From assembly GCF_900142755.1 (NCBI RefSeq), contig NZ_FRCA01000003.1, forward strand, positions 1 through 64,000: 64,000 bases of DNA, given 5' to 3'. Positions within the stretch are counted from its first letter, which is position 1, and each line of letters starts with the position of its first letter. This document shows, piece after piece, positions 9,046 through 18,284 of this stretch. The notes beneath the pieces were generated by a model. The model worked only from the letters and a program-made list of their open reading frames with translations, was not told the DNA's origin and did no database searches. Source of the stretch: Halomonas cupida (GTDB lineage Bacteria > Pseudomonadota > Gammaproteobacteria > Pseudomonadales > Halomonadaceae). Position numbers and translations under genes: made by a program.

Positions 9046-9501
9046 ATGCAACTCAGGACTTTGCTGGCTGGATCGGCCATGCTTGCCCTTTTGGCCGGTT
9101 GTGCGTCGGGCCCGAGCGATACGGCCAGCACTGGTGAGGCCATGGAATCCAGTGCCGTGACCTACAAGGGAACGCTGCCGTGCCGTAACTGTGACGGAAT
9201 CGATCTGACTGTTGTCATGGAAGGTGAAGAGCAGAGCGCTGCTACCGATCGTTCTTTCGATCTGTCCGCGGCCTATCGCAATCACCCGCAGAACCCGCCC
9301 ACCGAAACTTATTCCGGTAATTGGGAAGTGCTCAATGGCACGGCGGATAACCCCAGTGCCACGGTTTATGAGCTGACACCGAACGGTGAAGGCCAGACCT
9401 ACTACTTCCTGCGTCTCGACCCGCAGACTCTGGAACTGATCGACCCACAGCGTCGTCGCTTCCAGAACAACAGCATGTTGCAGTTGACTCGCCAGCAGTA
9501 A
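9046..9501 (+). CDS. NlpE-like outer-membrane lipoprotein (N-terminal domain only)
   Basis: The 151-residue lipoprotein has a signal peptide ending in lipobox LLAGC (Cys19) followed by a short linker. The domain matches the N-terminal domain of NlpE, with YKGTLPCRNCDGIDL holding the CxxC pair (Cys46, Cys49) that in E. coli NlpE takes part in envelope stress and redox sensing. The C-terminal OB-fold domain of NlpE (full length about 236) is absent, as in many non-enteric members. The start at 9046 has an excellent AGGAGGA site; the in-frame GTG at 9028 is upstream of that site and is rejected. It is a single gene with its own terminator. Confidence 0.88.
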   Translation: MQLRTLLAGSAMLALLAGCASGPSDTASTGEAMESSAVTYKGTLPCRNCDGIDLTVVMEGEEQSAATDRSFDLSAAYRNHPQNPPTETYSGNWEVLNGTADNPSATVYELTPNGEGQTYYFLRLDPQTLELIDPQRRRFQNNSMLQLTRQQ

Positions 9502-9522
9502 TTTTCTCTGGCGCAGTCGAAC

Positions 9523-9548
9523 AGGGCGGCCTTCGGGCCGCCCTTTCT
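9523..9548 (+). terminator. Intrinsic terminator after the lipoprotein gene
   Basis: AGGGCGGCC pairs with GGCCGCCCT around a TTCG tetraloop, followed by TTT. From here to radA (about 310 bases) I see no gene or recognisable RNA; the stretch presumably holds the radA promoter. Confidence 0.88.
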
Positions 9549-9858
9549 CGTATGACCTCATTGATGAGAGTGTCGATCCTTGAGGCGCTCCAGCTGTTTG
9601 CGCTCCGCCATCAACACCGACCCAGGGAGGTGGGTGTATACCGCGACTACCGCAGGCCGGGAACAGACAAGGCCTGGCTGGGAACTTCGTGGGCATTATC
9701 CGGGGGCTGCATTGGAGCCTGCCCGTCGAGCGTGTAGGCTTGGGGCGATTCGGTGAGGCGGGAAAACCGGGATGATCCCCCAGTGGTGAAATACCCTCCC
9801 GCTGGCCCTTGACCCACCGTGGAATCACCATCTTCAACAGCCCGGGAGAAATGTGTCC

Positions 9859-11229
9859 ATGGCCAAGGCCAGGAATGCCTTTGTGTGTACCGAGTGCGGT
9901 GCGGAATATCGCAAGTGGCAGGGGCAGTGCACCAGTTGCCAGGAGTGGAACACCCTGAGCGAGGTGCGGTTGTCGGGGGCCTCGCATGGCGCAGCCACGG
10001 CGGCAGCGCGTGGCGGCTACAGCGGTAGCCTGTCGCGTGAAGTGATCGACCTCGCCAGCGTCGACCTGGCTGAAGTACCACGTCTATCGTCGACCTTTGC
10101 CGAGTTTGACCGTGTGCTCGGCGGCGGCCTGGTACCCGGTTCCGCGGTTCTACTCGGCGGGAATCCTGGTGCCGGCAAGTCGACCCTGTTGCTGCAGACC
10201 GCCTGCAAGCTGGCTCAGCAACGCCGGGTGTTGTATGTCACCGGCGAGGAATCACTGTCTCAGGTGGCGATGCGGGCCCATCGACTGCAGCTACCGACCC
10301 AGGGGCTCAAGATGCTGGCCGAGACCAGTGTCGAGACGATTCTGGCCATCGCCGAGCGTGAACGCCCCGAGATCCTGGTCATCGACTCCATCCAGACCAT
10401 GCATCTGGAGGACATCTCCTCGGCTCCCGGTGGTGTGGCTCAGGTGCGTGAATCCGCGGCCGCGTTGACTCGCTTTGCCAAGCAGAGCAATACGGTGTTG
10501 TTGTTGGTCGGCCATGTCACCAAGGATGGTAGTCTCGCTGGCCCCAAGGTACTTGAGCACATGATCGACGCTTCGCTGTTGCTCGAGGGGGGAGCCGACT
10601 CGCGCTTTCGTACCCTGCGTGGCCAGAAGAACCGCTTCGGGGCCGTCAATGAACTGGGCGTTTTCGCCATGCTCGAGCATGGCATGAAGGAAGTGAAGAA
10701 CCCCAGTGCCATCTTTCTGTCGCGCCAACAGGAACAGGCGCCGGGCAGTCTGGTGATGGTGGTCTGGGAAGGCACACGGCCGATTCTGGTGGAAGTCCAG
10801 GCGCTGCTCGATGAGTCGGCGCTGGGCAACCCCCGTAGGGTGGCGGTGGGACTGGATGCCAACCGGCTATCGATGCTGCTTGCCGTTCTGCACCGTCACG
10901 GTGGGCTGTTTACCGGGGATCAGGATGTCTTCCTGAACGTCGTTGGCGGCGTCAAGGTGCTCGAGACCAGTGCCGATCTGGCGGTATTGCTGGCGGTTGT
11001 TTCCAGCTTGCAGAGTCGTCCGCTGGCACGCGAGCTGGTGGTATTCGGCGAGGTCGGCCTATCCGGTGAGATCCGTCCGGTGCCGAGCGGCCAGGAGCGC
11101 ATCATCGAGGCGGCAAAACATGGCTTTACCCGAGCCATCGTGCCACGCGGCAACGTGCCCAGAAACACACCCGACGGCATGGAAGTGGTGCCGGTGGACA
11201 AGCTGGCGGATGCACTGGAAGTCCTCTAG
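9859..11229 (+). CDS. radA: DNA repair protein RadA (branch-migration ATPase)
   Basis: RadA is a RecA-like helicase that drives branch migration during homologous recombination. The 456-residue product has the N-terminal zinc finger (Cys10, Cys13, Cys24, Cys27), Walker A GGNPGAGKST, the RadA-specific RGQKNRFGAVNELG motif and a C-terminal Lon-like domain (VGGVKVLETSADLAVLLAV, GEVGLSGEIRPV). The length matches E. coli RadA (460). The ATG at 9859 is chosen over an in-frame GTG two codons earlier, since homologues begin MAK. Confidence 0.97.
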   Translation: MAKARNAFVCTECGAEYRKWQGQCTSCQEWNTLSEVRLSGASHGAATAAARGGYSGSLSREVIDLASVDLAEVPRLSSTFAEFDRVLGGGLVPGSAVLLGGNPGAGKSTLLLQTACKLAQQRRVLYVTGEESLSQVAMRAHRLQLPTQGLKMLAETSVETILAIAERERPEILVIDSIQTMHLEDISSAPGGVAQVRESAAALTRFAKQSNTVLLLVGHVTKDGSLAGPKVLEHMIDASLLLEGGADSRFRTLRGQKNRFGAVNELGVFAMLEHGMKEVKNPSAIFLSRQQEQAPGSLVMVVWEGTRPILVEVQALLDESALGNPRRVAVGLDANRLSMLLAVLHRHGGLFTGDQDVFLNVVGGVKVLETSADLAVLLAVVSSLQSRPLARELVVFGEVGLSGEIRPVPSGQERIIEAAKHGFTRAIVPRGNVPRNTPDGMEVVPVDKLADALEVL

Positions 11230-11285
11230 GACTCCGGTAGATCGCGCTGGTGTAGAATAGCGGCAATTACCTCAAGGAGATTTCG

Positions 11286-12323
11286 ATGAGCGCCATCCGA
11301 CTGACCCAGTACAGCCATGGCGCCGGCTGTGGCTGCAAGATTGCTCCCGATGTTCTCGACAGCATTCTCGCCAAGGCCGGCCCCGGAGCCAGCCATTCCA
11401 GCTTGATCGTGGGCAATCAGGGCCGTGAGGATGCTGCGGTATTCGATCTTGGCGATGGTCGAGGCATGATCTCGACCACTGATTTCTTCATGCCGATTGT
11501 CGATGATCCCTTCGATTTCGGGCGTATCGCCGCGACCAACGCCATCAGCGATGTCTATGCCATGGGTGGCGATCCGGTCATGGCACTGGCCATTCTCGGC
11601 TGGCCACTGGACAAGCTGGGACCCGAAATCGCCGGTGATGTGGTGGCAGGAGCTCAGGCCGTCTGCCGTGAGCTGGGGCTGGCACTGGCCGGAGGGCATT
11701 CCATTGATGCTCCTGAGCCGATCTTCGGGCTGTCGGTCAATGGTCTGGTCGAGCTCAAGCACCTCAAGCTCAACAAGGGTGCTCAACCGGGTGACCTGTT
11801 GTATCTGACCAAGCCACTGGGTGTTGGCATGCTGACCACTGCCGAGAAGCAGGGGCTGCTGGAGGCCGGCCATCAGGGGCTTGCGCGCGAGACCATGTTG
11901 GTCTCCAACCGTATTGGCACGGCACTGGCCAGGGTTGAAGGTGTACATGCCATGACCGATGTCACTGGCTTCGGCCTTGCCGGCCATCTCAGCGAGGTCT
12001 GTGCCGCCAGCGGGGTGGCGGCGCGAATCGATTTCCGCCGTCTGCCGCGGCTGGCCGAGGCCGAGGCCTACCGTCGTCAGGGCGCAGTACCGGGCGGCTC
12101 GCGCCGCAATCGTCAGGCACTGGGAGCGACACTGCCGAACATGGATGATGTGCATTGGCAGTGGCTGTGTGATCCACAGACGTCCGGTGGTCTGCTGGTT
12201 TCGGTGCATCCTTCCTGGCAGGATGATGTCGAGCGCGTCGGGCGCGAGCATGGCATCGAGCTGGCCCCCTTCGGTGAAGTGATCAAGGCTGACGGCGAGG
12301 CGCTCATCGAGGTGCATGGATGA
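11286..12323 (+). CDS. selD: Selenide, water dikinase (selenophosphate synthetase)
   Basis: It makes selenophosphate from selenide and ATP, the selenium donor for tRNA modification and selenocysteine. The 345 residues begin RLTQYSHGAGCGCK; Cys15 and Lys18 correspond to E. coli Cys17 and Lys20, so this is the cysteine form, not a selenoprotein. DDAAV-like and GGHSIDAPEPIFG motifs of the PurM-like fold follow. The gene overlaps mnmH by four bases (ATGA), so the two form an operon whose evident joint purpose is 2-selenouridine in tRNA. No selA/selB/selC is visible nearby. Confidence 0.97.
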   Translation: MSAIRLTQYSHGAGCGCKIAPDVLDSILAKAGPGASHSSLIVGNQGREDAAVFDLGDGRGMISTTDFFMPIVDDPFDFGRIAATNAISDVYAMGGDPVMALAILGWPLDKLGPEIAGDVVAGAQAVCRELGLALAGGHSIDAPEPIFGLSVNGLVELKHLKLNKGAQPGDLLYLTKPLGVGMLTTAEKQGLLEAGHQGLARETMLVSNRIGTALARVEGVHAMTDVTGFGLAGHLSEVCAASGVAARIDFRRLPRLAEAEAYRRQGAVPGGSRRNRQALGATLPNMDDVHWQWLCDPQTSGGLLVSVHPSWQDDVERVGREHGIELAPFGEVIKADGEALIEVHG

Positions 12324-13417
12324 GTCTGCCGCTGGTTGCCCCGGATCTTTCGTTATTGAGTGAAGGGCGTACGCTGATTGATGTCCGTGCCCCGGTGGAA
12401 TTTGATCAGGGCAGTCTGCCGGGGGCGATCAATCTGCCGCTGATGGAGAACGAGGAGCGTCGTCAGGTCGGCATTGCCTACAAGGAGCACGGCCAGCAGG
12501 CGGCGATCCAGTTGGGTGAGTCGCTGGTCTCCGGAGAGATCAAGGCGGCGCGGATCGAGGCCTGGCGTCAACAGCTGGATGCCACTCCTGATGCGATCAT
12601 CTACTGCTTTCGCGGCGGTTTGCGCTCACAGATTGCTCAGCGATGGCTGCTGGAGAGCGGTATTGAGCGCCCCCGCATCGAGGGCGGTTGGAAGGCCATG
12701 CGTCAGGGCCTGCTGGCGCGTATCGATGAGGCGGCCAGCCAGCCGCTGCTGATCGTGGGCGGCTTGACCGGCTGCGCCAAGACGTCACTGGTGCAGGCCC
12801 TGGATGGTGGCCTCGATCTCGAGGGTTGTGCCCGCCACAAGGGCTCGGCATTCGGTCGCCACCCACTGATGGCGCCGTCGCAGATCGATTTCGAGCACGA
12901 CATGGGACTGCGCCTGCTGTCGTTGCCGGGGCCGCTGGTGGTCGAGGATGAATCCCGTCAGATCGGCAGCGCCAATGTGCCGCTGGAGTTCTGGCGGGCG
13001 ATGGAGCGTGCACCGCGGGTCCGAGTGGAAATGCCATTGGACTGGCGCCTGCAGCAGATCCACAAGGATTATATCGATGACCTCTGGGCCATCTATCGAC
13101 AGCAGTTCGGTGACTGGCTCGGTTGGTCCCTGATGCGCAAGCAACTGACCAGTGCCCTGGCGCGCCTGCGCAAGCGTCTCGGTAGTGAGCGGTTGGCACG
13201 CCTGCAGCGCCTTCAGCAACTGGCCTTCCGAGAGCACGAGCGTGGCAATCGCCAGGCGCACGAAGCCTGGCTGGGACCGTTGCTGACCGAGTACTACGAC
13301 CCCATGTATCGCTACCAGCTCGAGAAGCACGCCGAGCGACGCTTCCTGCATGTCGGTGACTGGGACAGTTGTCTAGAGGCCGCACGTCAATGGAGCGAGC
13401 AGCAGGGCGCTGCCTGA
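12320..13417 (+). CDS. mnmH: tRNA 2-selenouridine synthase
   Basis: Also called SelU or YbbB, it replaces sulfur by selenium in the wobble 2-thiouridine of tRNA-Lys, -Glu and -Gln, by way of a geranylated intermediate. The 365 residues hold an N-terminal rhodanese domain with the catalytic cysteine at about 96 in YCFRGGLRS, then a P-loop GGLTGCAKTS (about 147-157) and a helical C terminus ending in a ...HVGDWDSC segment. It is coupled to selD by a four-base overlap, so it depends directly on the upstream product. The length is normal for the family. Confidence 0.95.
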   Translation: MSLPLVAPDLSLLSEGRTLIDVRAPVEFDQGSLPGAINLPLMENEERRQVGIAYKEHGQQAAIQLGESLVSGEIKAARIEAWRQQLDATPDAIIYCFRGGLRSQIAQRWLLESGIERPRIEGGWKAMRQGLLARIDEAASQPLLIVGGLTGCAKTSLVQALDGGLDLEGCARHKGSAFGRHPLMAPSQIDFEHDMGLRLLSLPGPLVVEDESRQIGSANVPLEFWRAMERAPRVRVEMPLDWRLQQIHKDYIDDLWAIYRQQFGDWLGWSLMRKQLTSALARLRKRLGSERLARLQRLQQLAFREHERGNRQAHEAWLGPLLTEYYDPMYRYQLEKHAERRFLHVGDWDSCLEAARQWSEQQGAA

Positions 13418-13423
13418 CGTCTG

Positions 13424-14116
13424 TCAGGCAGCATCCCGGCTACGCAGCCACTGGCTGAGCACACGATCGAGCAGCGGAGCGAGTTCGTCCACATGCTGGG
13501 CCTGTTCGAGGATGGCCTCGCGTGACTGCACCCGCGAGTCGTCCCTGGCATTGCCCTGGGGCGTTGGCACGGCCTGAACCTGATCGGCAAGACTCTGGTG
13601 ATGGTGGTGCAGCTGGCAGGCCAGACCGACCACGCGCCCGGCATCCCAGGCAAAGCCCAGTAATGGACTGGCTTCGCTGCCACCCAGCGGCAAGGCGTCC
13701 TCGGGCAGACCGAACACGTTGCGATGCCAGAGCAGGGCAGTGAAGTCATCGGGCAGATCAAAGGGACTGTTGCTGGCCAACTGGATATGCTGCCAACCTA
13801 CCTCAGCGGTGGTGCCCGGACCGACTGGTGCGCCGAGTAGTTCGGCAATGCGCAGTGCTCCAGCGCCGATGCCCAGCACAGGCTTGCGACCATCCAGCAA
13901 GTGATCGATCAACTTGCGTTCAGCGCGCAACCAGCTGCGATCATCGCTATCCTCATGGTCATCGAGCACGATCAGCGCATCGCAGTCGCTGGAACGTGGG
14001 ACCAGTTCGCCGTCGTAGAGGTGGAATATGGTGAAGCTGTGACCCATGCTGGTCAGCCAGTCAGCTATGCGTGCAGGGCCCTGGTGAGGTTGATGCTGAA
14101 GCAGATGAAGATGCAT
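13424..14116 (-). CDS. Class I glutamine amidotransferase-like protein lacking the nucleophile
   Basis: The 230-residue protein has a GMP-synthase-type GATase1 fold: GPARIADWLTSMGH near the N terminus, ALIVLDDHEDSDDR, then the nucleophile-elbow segment PVLGIGAGALRIAELLGAPV. In active members this elbow reads GICLG; here Gly84 replaces the cysteine. The C-terminal QFHPE motif is altered to QLHHH (168-172), keeping the histidine but losing the glutamate. It is probably catalytically dead or uses another chemistry. It is convergent with mnmH, six bases away, and has a GAGG ribosome binding site. Confidence 0.82.
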   Translation of the reverse strand: MHLHLLQHQPHQGPARIADWLTSMGHSFTIFHLYDGELVPRSSDCDALIVLDDHEDSDDRSWLRAERKLIDHLLDGRKPVLGIGAGALRIAELLGAPVGPGTTAEVGWQHIQLASNSPFDLPDDFTALLWHRNVFGLPEDALPLGGSEASPLLGFAWDAGRVVGLACQLHHHHQSLADQVQAVPTPQGNARDDSRVQSREAILEQAQHVDELAPLLDRVLSQWLRSRDAA

Positions 14117-14205
14117 GAGGGCCTCGCGTATCGAGTGAGGCGGTGAAGGTCACCGGCCTCCAGAAAAATTGCTGCATTAGCGAACAATGCATACGAAAAG
14201 AGTAC

Positions 14206-14499
14206 ATGAAGACGCTTGTCCGAGAACAGATCCTGACCATCATTGCGGCGATTCCTGCAGGGCGTGTCACCAGTTATGGTCGCATTGCCGCCATGACCGA
14301 CGGCGCCAGTGCCAGGCAGGTGGCGCGGGCCCTGCGCGATCTGCCTGAGGGGCATGAGCTGCCCTGGTTCCGTGTCGTCAGTGCATCGCGCAAGCTTGCC
14401 GATCACGGTGGGGCCGATGAGCAGCGCCGGCGGCTGATTGATGAAGGGATCGCCTTCGATCAGCGCGGCCGTATCGCGGCGGAGCGTTTCTGGCCCTGA
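14206..14499 (+). CDS. Alkyltransferase-like DNA repair protein (ATL)
   Basis: ATL proteins bind O6-alkylguanine, flip it out and hand the lesion to nucleotide excision repair. The 97-residue product matches the C-terminal DNA-binding domain of MGMT: IPAGRVTSYGRIAAMT, then ARQVARAL as the recognition helix with its arginine finger. The alkyl-acceptor motif PCHRV reads PWFRV here, with Trp54 replacing the cysteine, which defines the ATL class (E. coli YbaZ). The start at 14206 is chosen by homology; the upstream extension has no family match. Confidence 0.9.
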   Translation: MKTLVREQILTIIAAIPAGRVTSYGRIAAMTDGASARQVARALRDLPEGHELPWFRVVSASRKLADHGGADEQRRRLIDEGIAFDQRGRIAAERFWP

Positions 14500-14569
14500 T
14501 GGTTGGGGAATGTTGCTGCTCCCTGCCTTTCTCTCTCCCTTGTTGAATACGTTGAATACAGGATTTTTC

Positions 14570-15214
14570 ATGACCAGAGCCAAGCCCGGGGCCGAGCCTC
14601 ACGGTGTTGATGAAAGGCACGACGAGGGCCTTCCCGAACGCGGTTTCCATGAACGCATGCAGGCGTTGTCTGTGCCAAGGCAGCAGGCCTTCATGGCGGC
14701 GTTGACCGAGCGCATGCTGCCCAACTATGGGCTGTACAGCGACACCACCGGGCACGGCGATCCTGCCGGGATACGGGCCATTCTCGATCTGGTGTGGGAG
14801 CAGTTGCTGGTGAAGGGCGCGAAGATCGACTTCGAGCGTCAGGTGGAAAAGCTTGCCGAGCTGGAACCTCCGGCAGAAGACGACAGTTTCGGAGCGCGCC
14901 GGGCGACGGACGCGGTGGTGGCAATCTCGGCGATACTCGACACTCTGCGTGGCGATGCGCCGGAAGCCGTACTGGAAGTCAGCCGAGTCTCTCGGGCAGC
15001 GGTCCGCGCCTTCATCGAGCTGACTGAAGGAGAGGAAGACGGCGCCGTGCTGGCGAAAATGGTCAAGCAGCACCCGCTGATGGAAGACGAAAATGACTTC
15101 CAGGATGCCGTGCTGGAAGGCGCCGAGGGGGATTTCGAGCGCGACGATATCAAGGCACTGCGTAGGCTGGGCCGCAACGGCGGCGTCAGTAACCTCGGGT
15201 TGACGCTGGATTGA
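14570..15214 (+). CDS. YjaG-family protein (DUF416)
   Basis: The 214-residue cytosolic protein is clearly similar to E. coli YjaG: FMAALTERMLPNYGLYSDTTGHGDP, then IRAILDLVWEQLLVKGAKIDF and a terminal RNGGVSNLGLTLD. It carries about 18 extra residues at the N terminus. The function of the family is not established. The start has an AGGA site six bases upstream. It follows the ATL gene by 70 bases on the same strand. Confidence 0.85.
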   Translation: MTRAKPGAEPHGVDERHDEGLPERGFHERMQALSVPRQQAFMAALTERMLPNYGLYSDTTGHGDPAGIRAILDLVWEQLLVKGAKIDFERQVEKLAELEPPAEDDSFGARRATDAVVAISAILDTLRGDAPEAVLEVSRVSRAAVRAFIELTEGEEDGAVLAKMVKQHPLMEDENDFQDAVLEGAEGDFERDDIKALRRLGRNGGVSNLGLTLD

Positions 15215-15334
15215 GCTGGCAGTGGTGGTGGGGAATCGGGTCTTGAGAGTGCCTACTCTCCGCCGCCACCACTGAAGCTGCTGTTGGCAGGTTCGGGCTG
15301 GTAGGGCCCGGTTTTGAGCAGGCACAGGTCATGG

Positions 15335-15841
15335 CTAGAAACGCACGCCTCCCGTCACCATCAATCCAGCGGTACCGAACAGGATCAGGTCCGATTCCAC
15401 GCGCCCCCACTGCATGCCGATACTGGGCAGAACGGCCGGGGCGATTCCCGAGTGGTTGAAGGGAATCTTGTCGCGATACTCATCCTTGTACCCGCGCAGC
15501 AGACCACCGGTCAGCTTGGCTCGGACGACGGTGTTCTCGGTAGGTTTCCAGAGCGGAAACTCACGACCGGCGTACCAGTACCAAGTGGGCTGATTGAAGG
15601 AGTTCCTGAACCATGCCGCCCCTGCCAGCCAGCGTTGAGGATTGTGGAACTCGACACTGATCAGGTTCTGCTGATTGGTATGTTCGGGGTCGCGATCATA
15701 GTGGCGGGTGTAGAGACTGGTCTGGACCAGCACATGATCAAGCTTTGCGGCCGGCGGCCATGAGGAGGCTTCCTCGGCGCTGACAGGAAATCCTGTCAGC
15801 GCAGCGATGGCGAAGATGGTCGCTTTCCAGGGAAATGGCAT
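15335..15841 (-). CDS. Putative outer-membrane beta-barrel protein
   Basis: The 168-residue product has a signal peptide (cleavage near VSA-EEA, about residue 22) and alternating aromatic/polar strands (WYWYAGREFPLW, AAWFRNSFNQ). It ends in phenylalanine (GGVRF), the usual signal for barrel insertion. Similar Pseudomonas proteins are often labelled 'sn-glycerol-3-phosphate transporter', but nothing here supports that substrate. It lies just downstream of hisF on the same strand; the 26-base gap means it could be read through from the his operon. Confidence 0.6.
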   Translation of the reverse strand: MPFPWKATIFAIAALTGFPVSAEEASSWPPAAKLDHVLVQTSLYTRHYDRDPEHTNQQNLISVEFHNPQRWLAGAAWFRNSFNQPTWYWYAGREFPLWKPTENTVVRAKLTGGLLRGYKDEYRDKIPFNHSGIAPAVLPSIGMQWGRVESDLILFGTAGLMVTGGVRF

Positions 15842-15867
15842 AAATGTCCTGTTGGCGAGACGGCCCG

Positions 15868-16641
15868 TCAGAGGCGCATCTCGATACCGCGTTCAGCCAT
15901 GTAACGTTTGGCTTCCGGAATGGTGTACTCAGCGAAGTGGAAGATGCTGGCTGCCAGTACCGCATCGGCGTGGCCCTCCGTGATGCCTTCCACCAGGTGG
16001 TCGAGGTTGCCGACGCCCCCCGAGGCGATCACCGGTACGCTGACGGCATCACTGATGGCGCGAGTGACGCCGAGGTCGAATCCCGACTTGGTGCCATCAC
16101 GGTCCATGCTGGTCAACAAGAGCTCTCCGGCACCGTAGTCGACCATTCGGCATGCCCATTCCACTGCGTCCAGCCCGGTGGCGCGACGACCGCCGTGAGT
16201 AAATATCTCCCAGCGTGGTGTCTCACCCTCCTGACTGACCTGCTTGGCGTCGATGGCCACCACAATGCACTGGCTGCCGAAGCGCTCGGCGGCTTCGCGC
16301 ACGAAGTCAGGATTGGTCACCGCAGCGGTATTGATCGACACCTTGTCGGCGCCTGCATTGAGCATGGTGCGAATGTCATCACAGCAGCGGATACCGCCAC
16401 CGACGGTCAGTGGAATGAACACCTCTCCGGCAATACGTTCGACCATTTCCACCGTGGTATCACGATCCTCGTGACTGGCGGTGATATCGAGGAAGGTGAT
16501 CTCGTCAGCGCCCTGCAGGTTATAGCGCTGGGCGATTTCGACGGGATCACCGGCATCACGGATGCCGACGAAATTCACGCCCTTGACGACGCGACCTGCG
16601 TCGACATCGAGGCACGGGATGATGCGCTTGGATAGAGCCAT
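15868..16641 (-). CDS. hisF: Imidazole glycerol phosphate synthase, cyclase subunit
   Basis: HisF is the TIM-barrel half of IGP synthase; it uses ammonia from HisH to make IGP and AICAR. The 257 residues start [23 protein letters not shown] with the first catalytic aspartate (Asp11-type), and [15 protein letters not shown] carries the second. The phosphate-binding loops GGIRCCDD and ASGGVGN are present. It is the last of hisB-hisH-hisA-hisF on the minus strand; the gap to hisA is 13 bases. Confidence 0.97.
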   Translation of the reverse strand: MALSKRIIPCLDVDAGRVVKGVNFVGIRDAGDPVEIAQRYNLQGADEITFLDITASHEDRDTTVEMVERIAGEVFIPLTVGGGIRCCDDIRTMLNAGADKVSINTAAVTNPDFVREAAERFGSQCIVVAIDAKQVSQEGETPRWEIFTHGGRRATGLDAVEWACRMVDYGAGELLLTSMDRDGTKSGFDLGVTRAISDAVSVPVIASGGVGNLDHLVEGITEGHADAVLAASIFHFAEYTIPEAKRYMAERGIEMRL

Positions 16642-16654
16642 GGTATCCCCCGGG

Positions 16655-17398
16655 TTACTGCTGTTGAGTCAGCTCGTCGCACAGACGCTGGGCTTCGGCC
16701 ACGTCGAGACTGCCTTCATAGATGGCGCGGCCGGTAATGGCGCCGAGAATACCCGGTTCTCCGGCGGCCACCAGGGCGCGCAGATCATCGAGGTTGGTGA
16801 CGCCACCGGAGGCAATCACCGGCAGGCCCCCTTCGCGGGCCAGCTCGGCGGTGGCCTCGACGTTGACGCCATTCATCATGCCGTCACGGGCGATATCGGT
16901 GTAGACGATGCTGGACACCCCGTCATCGGCAAAGCGCTTGGCCAGATCCACTGCGAGCAGGTCGGACACCTCGGCCCAGCCATCGGTGGCCACCCGACCT
17001 GAGTGCGCATCGAGACCAACAATCACGTGTCCGGGAAAGGCGCGGCACATCTCGGTGACGAATTGCGGCTCCTTGACGGCCTGAGTGCCGATGATTACAT
17101 GGGAAACACCGGCCTTGAGGTAGTGCTCGATGGTTTCGGCACTGCGGATGCCACCACCGATCTGGATCGGCAGGTCAGGGTACTGACGAGCGATGGCCGT
17201 GACTGCCTCACCGTTGATCGGACGGCCCTCGAAGGCGCCGTTCAGGTCGACCAGGTGCAGGCGTCGCGCGCCAGCCTCGACCCAGCGTGCGGCCATGGCG
17301 ACAGGGTCATCACCGTAGGTGGTGGCGTCATCCATGCGGCCTTGCTTGAGGCGGACGCACTTGCCGTCCTTGAGATCGATGGCGGGAATTACCAGCAT
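16655..17398 (-). CDS. hisA: Phosphoribosylformimino-AICAR ribotide isomerase
   Basis: HisA catalyses the Amadori rearrangement ProFAR to PRFAR, the substrate of HisF-HisH. The 247-residue TIM barrel starts [19 protein letters not shown] with catalytic Asp8; the acid on the other side lies in [12 protein letters not shown]. Both phosphate loops ([14 protein letters not shown] and ASGGVTN) are intact. It lies within the his operon between hisH and hisF. Confidence 0.97.
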   Translation of the reverse strand: MLVIPAIDLKDGKCVRLKQGRMDDATTYGDDPVAMAARWVEAGARRLHLVDLNGAFEGRPINGEAVTAIARQYPDLPIQIGGGIRSAETIEHYLKAGVSHVIIGTQAVKEPQFVTEMCRAFPGHVIVGLDAHSGRVATDGWAEVSDLLAVDLAKRFADDGVSSIVYTDIARDGMMNGVNVEATAELAREGGLPVIASGGVTNLDDLRALVAAGEPGILGAITGRAIYEGSLDVAEAQRLCDELTQQQ

Positions 17399-17444
17399 GT
17401 TGTGTCCTCGGGCTCAGTGGCGTGCTCAAGATGAACATTGCCCT

Positions 17445-17463
17445 GATTATGATAATCGTTGTG
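17445..17463. promoter_or_regulatory. Fur-box-like A+T-rich site between hisH and hisA
   Basis: GATTATGATAATCGTTGTG lies in the 110-base gap between hisH and hisA. It resembles the first two hexamers of the Fur consensus (GATAAT repeats) but the third hexamer is poor. It could equally be a chance A+T-rich stretch or part of an internal promoter for hisAF. Confidence 0.25.
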
Positions 17464-17508
17464 TAACTTGTATGGCGGCGCTGACTTGTCAGGCAACCCC
17501 ATGGCCGC

Positions 17509-18147
17509 TCAAGGTGTCCAGCGTACGAAGTTCTCGAGCAGGCGCAGGCCGGCACGGGAACTCTTTTCGGGGTGGAACTGCACGGCAAAGGTTGCCTCAC
17601 GCCCCGTGGCAACATGTGCGCTGACTGTGCCGTAGTCGGTAGTACCAAAGACATGAGCCTGTTGCGCGGCGGCCACGTAATAGCTGTGCACGAAGTAGAA
17701 GTGCTCATCCTGATCGATCCCATCCCACAGAGGGTGAGACTGGGGCTGATGGACCAGGTTCCAACCCATGTGCGGTACTTTCAGGCGAGCGTCCCCGTCG
17801 CGCATGTCGGCGGGGAAGCGCTTGACCTGGCCGGGCAGAAAACCGAGGCAGTCGATACCACCGTTCTCGTCGCTGCGATCCAGAAGCATCTGCTGGCCGA
17901 CACAGATACCGAGCAGTGGCTTGGACTGCTCATCAAGCAGCTCACGTACCAGGCCGATCAGTTCGGTGCGCTCCAGCTCTCCCATGCAATCGCGCATGGC
18001 GCCCTGTCCCGGCAGCACCAGGCGTGTGGCTCCGAGAATCGAGCGAGCGTCACGGGTGATCATCACGTTTTCATGGGTCACGTGCTCGAGGGCCTTGGCC
18101 ACGGAATGCAGGTTGCCCATCCCGTAGTCGATGACGGCGATGGTCAT
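17509..18147 (-). CDS. hisH: Imidazole glycerol phosphate synthase, glutaminase subunit
   Basis: HisH hydrolyses glutamine and channels ammonia to HisF. The 212-residue GATase1 protein has IDYGMGNLHSVAKALE at the N terminus, the nucleophile motif LLGICVGQQMLL with its cysteine intact, and the catalytic histidine and glutamate in AVQFHPEKSS. It lies between hisB and hisA. Confidence 0.97.
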   Translation of the reverse strand: MTIAVIDYGMGNLHSVAKALEHVTHENVMITRDARSILGATRLVLPGQGAMRDCMGELERTELIGLVRELLDEQSKPLLGICVGQQMLLDRSDENGGIDCLGFLPGQVKRFPADMRDGDARLKVPHMGWNLVHQPQSHPLWDGIDQDEHFYFVHSYYVAAAQQAHVFGTTDYGTVSAHVATGREATFAVQFHPEKSSRAGLRLLENFVRWTP

Positions 18148-18284
18148 GGAATGCTCCTTCTATCTCGGGCAGCGCTGTTGGCTATGCGCTGCAGGGAAAT
18201 GTCTGCACCATGTTTCACGATGTAGCAAATAGCCTCATGGCGTGGAAAATGGCTTCATGGCGTGGCAAGCGCCTGACTCCGGCG

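Noticed and set aside
9025..9987. A 320-residue minus-strand frame across the lipoprotein gene and its terminator
   Set aside because: It runs through a strong intrinsic terminator and antisense to a clear lipoprotein gene; the residues are low-complexity.
11286..11340. selD as a selenoprotein
   Set aside because: The active-site position is a cysteine codon (GAGCGCK), with no in-frame TGA.
13424..14116. Calling this gene guaA-like or an active amidotransferase
   Set aside because: The nucleophilic cysteine and the catalytic glutamate are both missing.
14206..14499. O6-methylguanine-DNA methyltransferase (ogt/ada)
   Set aside because: The PCHRV acceptor cysteine is replaced by tryptophan, and the N-terminal domain is absent; it is an ATL protein.
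17445..17463. A firm Fur box controlling hisA
   Set aside because: Only two of three hexamers fit and iron control of histidine genes has no clear basis; it is listed only as a weak site.
17572..18225. A 217-residue plus-strand open frame across hisH (and similar ones across hisA, hisF and hisB)
   Set aside because: These are complements of conserved his genes; the his proteins are complete with all catalytic motifs.
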